Assembly: GCF_034259325.1 (NCBI RefSeq)
Contig: NZ_JAXIVS010000003.1
Location: forward strand, 682,001-746,000
DNA from: Hyalangium ruber
GTDB lineage: Bacteria > Myxococcota > Myxococcia > Myxococcales > Myxococcaceae
Direction of reading: 5' to 3'
DNA: 64,000 nt
The notes below the pieces were generated by a model that saw nothing but the letters and a program-made list of their open reading frames with translations, searched no databases and had not been told where the DNA came from. The first letter of the stretch is position 1. Each line of letters starts with the position of its first letter. Shown here piece by piece: positions 59,426 through 64,000 of the stretch. Position numbers and translations under genes: made by a program.

Positions 59426-59929
59426 GTGACCGCGCGCGCGAGCAAGAAGCGAATCCTCATCATCGATGACTCGGAGGCCATTCATCACGACTTCCGCCGT
59501 CTGCTCTGTCCAGAACGCAAGGAGGGCAGGAAGGCGCTAGACCTGATGGAGGAGGCGCTCTTCGGAACGGCTCCGACAGAGAGCCCCCCCGAGCTGGACT
59601 TCGAGGTGGACTCGGCCCTCCAGGGACAGGAGGGGCTCGAGAAGGTGAGGCAGGCCCAGGAAGCCGGCCACCCCTACGACCTGGCCTTCCTGGACTACCG
59701 GATGCCCCCCGGCTGGAACGGCGTGGAGACGCTGCGCCACCTGCGCAAGGTGGCCCCCAAGCTCCCCGTGGTGCTGTGCTCGGCCTACTCCGACTACTCG
59801 TGGGAGCAGATCCTCGAGGAGTTCCCGGAAACCGGGCCGCTGACCGAGCTGCGCAAGCCCGTCAACCGGGACCAGGTACGCGAGGTGGTGCGCACCTTCA
59901 CCGAAGAAGGCGACGCCTCCCACACCTGA
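59426..59929 (+). CDS. single-domain response regulator with inserted segment
   Basis: 167 residues from a GTG at 59426 with AAGGGA upstream. Receiver motifs are ILIIDDSE near the N-terminus, phospho-Asp90 in LAFLDYRMPPGWNG, LCSAYSD, and Lys in ELRKPV. The distance from the acidic pair to the phospho-Asp is about 76 residues, some 30 longer than usual, because of an inserted acidic segment (about 31-60). No output domain, so it probably acts on a protein partner. It converges with the Ser/Thr kinase gene, 15 bases away. Confidence 0.88.
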   Translation: MTARASKKRILIIDDSEAIHHDFRRLLCPERKEGRKALDLMEEALFGTAPTESPPELDFEVDSALQGQEGLEKVRQAQEAGHPYDLAFLDYRMPPGWNGVETLRHLRKVAPKLPVVLCSAYSDYSWEQILEEFPETGPLTELRKPVNRDQVREVVRTFTEEGDASHT

Positions 59930-59944
59930 GCGGCTCCCGGGGCC

Positions 59945-62575
59945 TCACTCCTCCGAGGGAGGGAGCGCGGGCTCCTCGGCCTGAGCGGCCTGCGCCGTCT
60001 CCTTCTTCTTCTTGAGCACCTTGAGCTGCCGCTGCTCCCGGCGACGGCGGCGGCGGGCCTGCAGCACGTCGATCCACCGGATGAGCGGATCCCTCCAGGC
60101 GGAGTGCTGCTCACGGGGCAGGTCCTTGGCGTTGAGGCCCCAGCGCTCGCGGGCGATCATCTTCGCGTCGTAGCCGAAGAGCGCCTCGTAGAAGGCCTCC
60201 CAGTTCTCGCCGCTGTAGGTACACACGAACTGGCGCAGCGCGCTCTCCTCCAGCCCGCGCAGGCGCATGGAGCGCAGCATCTGCTCCACCTGGCTCACCG
60301 GGGGCCGGCGCTCGGCCTCCACGCGGCGATCCACCAGCAGGTAGAAGGCGATGGCGACCAGGAGCGCGCTGCCCATCATCGCCACCGTCGGCACCAATAC
60401 CCCGAAGTGGTAGAGGCCGTAGCCTGCGCCTCCCAGCAGCAGAATCCACAGCAGCCAGGTGATCAGCGGCGCCTGGAAGACGAACTGGCGGAAGCGCAGG
60501 AAGAGCGCTCCCTTCTCCAGCAGCCCGCGCATGATGAAGGAGGCCAGCCACGAGAAGCCGGCGAAGCTCGCCACGCCCAGCCCCGAGGGCTCTCCCAGCC
60601 GCCACTCGGCCAGGCCCGTGCCCAGCGCCGTCAGCAGCATGAGGACGAAGACCAGCCAGCGGCGCCGCAGCGCCCAGGCCGACTGATTGAACTCCTGCAC
60701 GCAGCGCTCCAAGAGGCTGGCGTGCTGCTCGCGCGGCGCGAAGCTCGCGTTCCCCTCCACCCCCAGGAAGCCCTCGAGCGCGCGGATGACCTCGCCCATG
60801 TCCTGGTAGCGCTCCTCGGGGCGCTTGGCGATCATCCGCATCACCACCGCCGAGAGCGCCTCGGGCACGTCCTTGTTGCGCTTGTCCGGAGGCAGGGGCG
60901 CCTCCTTGACGTGCATGTCCATCACCGTGTTGAGCGACTCGGCCACGAAGGGCGGGCGCCCCGTGAGCAGGTGGTAGAGCGTGCACCCCAGCGAGTAGAT
61001 GTCCGCGCGCGCGTCCACCTTCGAGGAGTTCATCACCTGCTCGGGCGCCATGTAGGCCGGCGTCCCCATGGCGTACTCCTGGGGATTCTTGCCGATATAC
61101 GTGACCGGGCGCGGGGTGGAGCGCGCGGCCCTGGCGAGCTTCACCAGGCCCATGTCCGCCACCTTGACGATGCCGTTGTTGTTGAGCAGCAGGTTGTCGG
61201 GCTTGATGTCCCGGTGGACCATGCCCCGCTCGTGGGCGAACTTCAGCCCGCGCGCCGCCTGGAGCACGTAGCCGGTGGCCACCTCCGGCTCGAGCGCGGC
61301 GCCGCGCTTGAGCAGGGCCAGCAGCGTCGTGCCATCCACGAACTCCATGCTGAAGAAGTGGATCTGCTTGTCCGAACCACAGTCGTAGATCTGCACGATG
61401 TTGTGGTGGATGAGCTGGGCGGCGGCGAAGGCCTCCTGCGTGAAGCGGTAGACGAACTGCGGATCCCCCGCGAAGCCCGGTCGGAGGATCTTCACGGCCA
61501 CCTCGCGGTCCAGCGAGAGCTGGGAGGCCAGCCACACGGTGCCCATGCCGCCGGCGCCAATCCTCCGGATGAGCTGGTAGCCCCCCAGCTTCATGCCCTC
61601 GACGACGGAGGCGGCCTCCTCTTCCTGCGGCTGGGTCTCGGCCCGCTCGGGGCCCACCTGCGTCTTCCGCGAGCTCGGCAGAGTGCGGCCGCTGGCAACC
61701 TCAGGCTCCTCCTCCGTCGGCGGGCTGCTGGAAGTGGGGGCCTCGGGCGCCCGCACCATGACGGTGCGCTCGACGGCGATCGCCGGACGCTTGTCCGTGA
61801 TAGGGGGCTCTCCCGGCAGGGTGAGGAAGGGCGACTCGGGCGGGGCTTCCAGCTCGACCGGGGGAGCCGACAAGGCACCGGGCTGCGTCCGGGACGCGGG
61901 GGGCTCGGGATGCCGCACCATGACGGTGCGCTCGACGGTGGTCGGGGGCGGCGCTTCCTCCGCCAGGAGGGGCACTCCCGGAAGCGTCCGGAGGGGCGCG
62001 TCCTTCAGGGTGTCGGGGTCCGCCGAGGCCTCCGCACCGGAAGGCGCTCCGGGCAGGGTGGTGGGGGCGGTCGGGATCTTGTTCTCTTCTTCCTCGACGC
62101 GGACCACGGGCACCGACGTGGAGGACCGCTTCGCCTCGCGCTCCGGAGGGAGCGCGAGCTTGCGCTCGGAGGTGCGGGTGCGCGCGGGAGCCGCCTGAAG
62201 CTCGGGAGAGAGCTGAAGCTTGCGCTCTACCGTGCGCGTGCGCGCGGGGGGACCCGAAGGCTCTGAGGGGAGGTCGAGCTTGCGCTCCACCGTGCGCGTG
62301 CGCGCGGGGGGACCCGAGGGCTCGGAGGGAAGGTCGAGCTTGCGCTCGGAGGTGCGGGTGCGCGCGGGAGCCGCCTGGAGCTCGGGAGAGAGCTGAAGCT
62401 TGCGCTCCACCGTGCGCGTGCGCGCGGGGGCGCCCGGGGGTTCCGCGGAGGGCTGAAGCTTGCGCTCCGCCGTCCGGGTACGCCCCGCGCCATCCCGTGG
62501 CCTCTCCTCCGGCGGCGGGGCGATGACAGTCTTGTCCCGCGCCTCGGCTTGAGGCGGCTTCTCCTCCTCGTCCAT
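59945..62575 (-). CDS. membrane Ser/Thr protein kinase with N-terminal 20-residue repeats
   Basis: 876 residues. The first ~330 residues are disordered and repetitive: six tandem 20-residue units (32-151) with the core RTRTVERKL, then VERTVMVR and TLPGxP repeats. The kinase domain (about 335-610) has [16 protein letters not shown], catalytic HRDIKPDN, an unusual DMG in place of DFG, and [11 protein letters not shown]-terminal to it are four hydrophobic segments (about 650-770) and a basic tail. The Thr in the repeats sit in basic contexts suited to autophosphorylation and FHA docking. The repeat array spans 62123-62482 in the DNA. Confidence 0.9.
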   Translation of the reverse strand: MDEEEKPPQAEARDKTVIAPPPEERPRDGAGRTRTAERKLQPSAEPPGAPARTRTVERKLQLSPELQAAPARTRTSERKLDLPSEPSGPPARTRTVERKLDLPSEPSGPPARTRTVERKLQLSPELQAAPARTRTSERKLALPPEREAKRSSTSVPVVRVEEEENKIPTAPTTLPGAPSGAEASADPDTLKDAPLRTLPGVPLLAEEAPPPTTVERTVMVRHPEPPASRTQPGALSAPPVELEAPPESPFLTLPGEPPITDKRPAIAVERTVMVRAPEAPTSSSPPTEEEPEVASGRTLPSSRKTQVGPERAETQPQEEEAASVVEGMKLGGYQLIRRIGAGGMGTVWLASQLSLDREVAVKILRPGFAGDPQFVYRFTQEAFAAAQLIHHNIVQIYDCGSDKQIHFFSMEFVDGTTLLALLKRGAALEPEVATGYVLQAARGLKFAHERGMVHRDIKPDNLLLNNNGIVKVADMGLVKLARAARSTPRPVTYIGKNPQEYAMGTPAYMAPEQVMNSSKVDARADIYSLGCTLYHLLTGRPPFVAESLNTVMDMHVKEAPLPPDKRNKDVPEALSAVVMRMIAKRPEERYQDMGEVIRALEGFLGVEGNASFAPREQHASLLERCVQEFNQSAWALRRRWLVFVLMLLTALGTGLAEWRLGEPSGLGVASFAGFSWLASFIMRGLLEKGALFLRFRQFVFQAPLITWLLWILLLGGAGYGLYHFGVLVPTVAMMGSALLVAIAFYLLVDRRVEAERRPPVSQVEQMLRSMRLRGLEESALRQFVCTYSGENWEAFYEALFGYDAKMIARERWGLNAKDLPREQHSAWRDPLIRWIDVLQARRRRRREQRQLKVLKKKKETAQAAQAEEPALPPSEE
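62123..62482 (-). repeat. six tandem 60-bp in-frame repeats in a Ser/Thr kinase gene
   Basis: Exactly 60 bases per unit, six units, all in frame. Units 2 and 5 encode the same 20 residues, and units 3 and 4 differ by one residue in the core, so the array probably grew by duplication of multi-unit blocks and may vary in length between strains. Confidence 0.85.
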
Positions 62576-62693
62576 CGGTTGCCTACCTTAGCACAGGCCC
62601 TTTCGGCATGGCCCAGCCGCCCCCCGAGGGCGTCCAACCCCCAGGAAGTTGGAGCCCCACACGCCCGAGAACTTCTCTTGTAGAACTCCCCGT

Positions 62694-63332
62694 ATGAGCA
62701 CGCCCACCGCAATCCCTCCCAGCCCTCCCTACCTCCTGAGAACGCCCCGACTGCTGTTGCGTTGCATGGAGCCGGCGGATGCCGCGCGCCGCAAGGAGGC
62801 GGTGGATTCCAGTGGAGACCACCTGGCGGACTTCTTCCCGCGCTTGCCGGAGGGGCTTCTGCCGCTGGAGACCCATGCCGCGCAGGTGCGCAAGTTCCGC
62901 GGGGGCTTCGATCTGGATCAGGACCGCGTCTATGGGACGTTCGAGCCCGACACCGGGAAGCTGCTGGGAGAGGGCTATCTGCTCAAGCGGGCCGGCCTGG
63001 GCGCGCTCGAGGTGGGCTACTGGCTGCGCCTCGACGCGGTGGGTCAAGGCATCGCCTCGGAGATGGCCTCCGCGCTGGTGAAGATCGCCTTCGAGTTCGA
63101 CAAGGTGAAGCGCATGGACCTGATGTGCTCGCCGCGGAACGAGCGCAGCGCGGCGGTGGCGCGCCGGCTGGGGTTCACCTTCGAGGGGCGCCTGCGCGAC
63201 CGGCAACTCGCCCCGCACCACCAGCGGGGCGACCTGCTGTGCTTCACCCTCCTGGACTCCGAGTACCCGCGAACACCGGCCAGCCAGCTGCCGCTCCAGG
63301 CCTTTGACTTCATCGGGCAACGAATCCCCTGA
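62694..63332 (+). CDS. GNAT family N-acetyltransferase (RimJ/RimL-like)
   Basis: 212 residues from the ATG at 62694. Starts with the RimJ/RimL-style LLRTPRLLLRCME; the acetyl-CoA-binding region is VGYWLRLDAVGQGIASEMASAL (Q-x-x-G-x-A type), and SPRNERSAAVARRLGFTFEGRLRDR is the classic C-terminal motif. Such enzymes acetylate ribosomal proteins, antibiotics or small amines; the substrate is unknown. Divergent from the kinase gene, 118 bases apart. Confidence 0.9.
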   Translation: MSTPTAIPPSPPYLLRTPRLLLRCMEPADAARRKEAVDSSGDHLADFFPRLPEGLLPLETHAAQVRKFRGGFDLDQDRVYGTFEPDTGKLLGEGYLLKRAGLGALEVGYWLRLDAVGQGIASEMASALVKIAFEFDKVKRMDLMCSPRNERSAAVARRLGFTFEGRLRDRQLAPHHQRGDLLCFTLLDSEYPRTPASQLPLQAFDFIGQRIP

Positions 63333-63380
63333 CGCCAGGATTGCTGGATTTACATGTATTTCTGGCGTTACGTTCTCCCA

Positions 63381-64000
63381 ATGAACCTCCAACGCCCCCT
63401 CCTGCTCCTGACTCTTTCACTTCTGGTAGCAGTCGAAGCCTCCGCGCAGTCGGCCACGAAGTTCTCCGTCCCGGGTTCCGCGGTGACGGCCAGCACCTAC
63501 GACGCGGCGAACAACGCCGTGCCCACCAACGCGGTGGACGGTAACCTGAGCACCCGCTGGGCAGGCCAGGGTGACGGCGCGAACATCACCTTCGATCTGG
63601 GCGCCGCGCAGAGCGTGCAGTTCATCAAGATCGCCTGGCACCAGGGCGACACCCGCACCACGACCTTCGATGTGCTCGCCAGTGCCTCCCCGAGCGGCCC
63701 GTGGACGACGCTGCTCAACCGGAGCGTGAGCAGCGGGGCGACGACCAGCTTCGAGACCTACGACTTCGCCGACACCAGCGCCCGCTATGTCCGGATCGTG
63801 GGACACGGCAACAGCTCGGGCAACGGCTGGAACAGCATCACCGAGGTGGAGCTGTGGGGAGCGGCGAACACGCTCGGAGCGCTGCCGGTTCCGGGCTCGG
63901 CGGTGACGGCCAGCACCTATGACACGACGAACAACGCCGTGCCGGCGAACGCGGTGGACGGCAACCTCGGCACCCGCTGGGCGGGCCAGGGCGATGGCGC
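63381..64000 (+). CDS. secreted discoidin (F5/8 type C) repeat protein, N-terminal part (runs off window)
   Basis: The first 206 residues are visible. A signal peptide (LLLLTLSLLVAVEASAQ) precedes one complete discoidin-like domain of 140 residues (AVDGNLSTRWAGQGDGANITFDLG, then VRIVGHGNSSGNGWNSITEVELWG). A second copy starts at 63891 with the same words (AVDGNLGTRWAGQGDG). Such domains bind carbohydrate; in myxobacteria they often precede polysaccharide lyase or glycosidase domains, but the catalytic part is outside the window. Confidence 0.88.
   Translation, partial: MNLQRPLLLLTLSLLVAVEASAQSATKFSVPGSAVTASTYDAANNAVPTNAVDGNLSTRWAGQGDGANITFDLGAAQSVQFIKIAWHQGDTRTTTFDVLASASPSGPWTTLLNRSVSSGATTSFETYDFADTSARYVRIVGHGNSSGNGWNSITEVELWGAANTLGALPVPGSAVTASTYDTTNNAVPANAVDGNLGTRWAGQGDG
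63471..64000 (+). repeat. 420-bp direct repeat encoding tandem discoidin domains
   Basis: The segment from 63471 recurs from 63891 with only scattered base differences over the ~110 visible bases, many of them silent. The period is 420 bases (140 residues). The high DNA identity points to a recent duplication. Confidence 0.75.

Overview
The window reads as a chromosomal segment of a fruiting myxobacterium (Myxococcota, probably suborder Cystobacterineae: Archangium, Cystobacter, Stigmatella, Myxococcus and relatives). This rests on very high GC with strong GC3 bias, two proteins ending in MYXO-CTERM sorting tails, a DUSAM-domain gene (a family described from Stigmatella and Myxococcus), many Ser/Thr kinases, hybrid histidine kinases and class III cyclases, and numerous secreted lipoproteins. 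No rRNA, tRNA, CRISPR array, integrase or insertion sequence was seen. About 41 genes are supported; the first and last run off the window.

Layout. 1-2843: N-terminal part of a membrane histidine kinase with a zinc-ribbon gene upstream, a secreted protein with a possible alpha/beta-hydrolase triad, and a small Ig-like lipoprotein. 3045-6021: a bc/b6f-type respiratory module made of a Rieske protein, a cytochrome b fused to two C-terminal c-heme domains, and a small cytochrome c, followed by a tiny acidic secreted protein. 6084-11335: signalling block with an FHA-GAF-cyclase, a Ser/Thr kinase-receiver-cyclase fusion, and a convergent PAS histidine kinase. 11554-15138: mfd behind a good sigma70-type promoter with a 14-bp palindrome at the predicted start of transcription. 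15207-25550: two paralogous M36 (fungalysin) proteases with MYXO-CTERM tails, flanking a parvulin-type PPIase lipoprotein. 25576-28091: hutF coupled to an ArgE-like M20 hydrolase.

28224-32175: myxobacterial accessory genes, namely a Cys-rich lipoprotein coupled to a DUSAM gene, a ChaN/Tiki-like lipoprotein, a ferritin-like protein divergent from a small membrane protein, and a SemiSWEET transporter. 32553-35156: LigD (NHEJ ligase). 35160-44548: a tightly packed five-gene minus-strand operon of exported proteins (DUF1588/1585-like protein, lipoprotein, DUF1501 Tat protein, heme lipoprotein, giant FG-GAP lipoprotein). 44707-45270: DUF420 (CtaM-like) membrane protein. 45272-51481: a light-sensing cluster with a hybrid kinase, heme oxygenase, bacteriophytochrome and receiver-kinase. 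51689-62575: a subtilisin-like lipoprotein protease, a full-length Lhr helicase, an outer-membrane-like protein, an unusual response regulator, and a Ser/Thr kinase whose N-terminus holds six exact-length 60-bp repeats. 62694-64000: a GNAT acetyltransferase and the start of a discoidin-repeat secreted protein.

Themes: environmental sensing and second-messenger signalling; surface and secreted proteolysis; exported multi-gene cell-envelope systems of unknown role. The best candidates for undescribed biology are the lipoprotein-DUSAM pair, the five-gene exported DUF1501/heme/FG-GAP operon, the kinase-receiver-cyclase fusion with a lost catalytic arginine, the diheme cytochrome b fusion, and a REP-like hairpin placed over a start codon.
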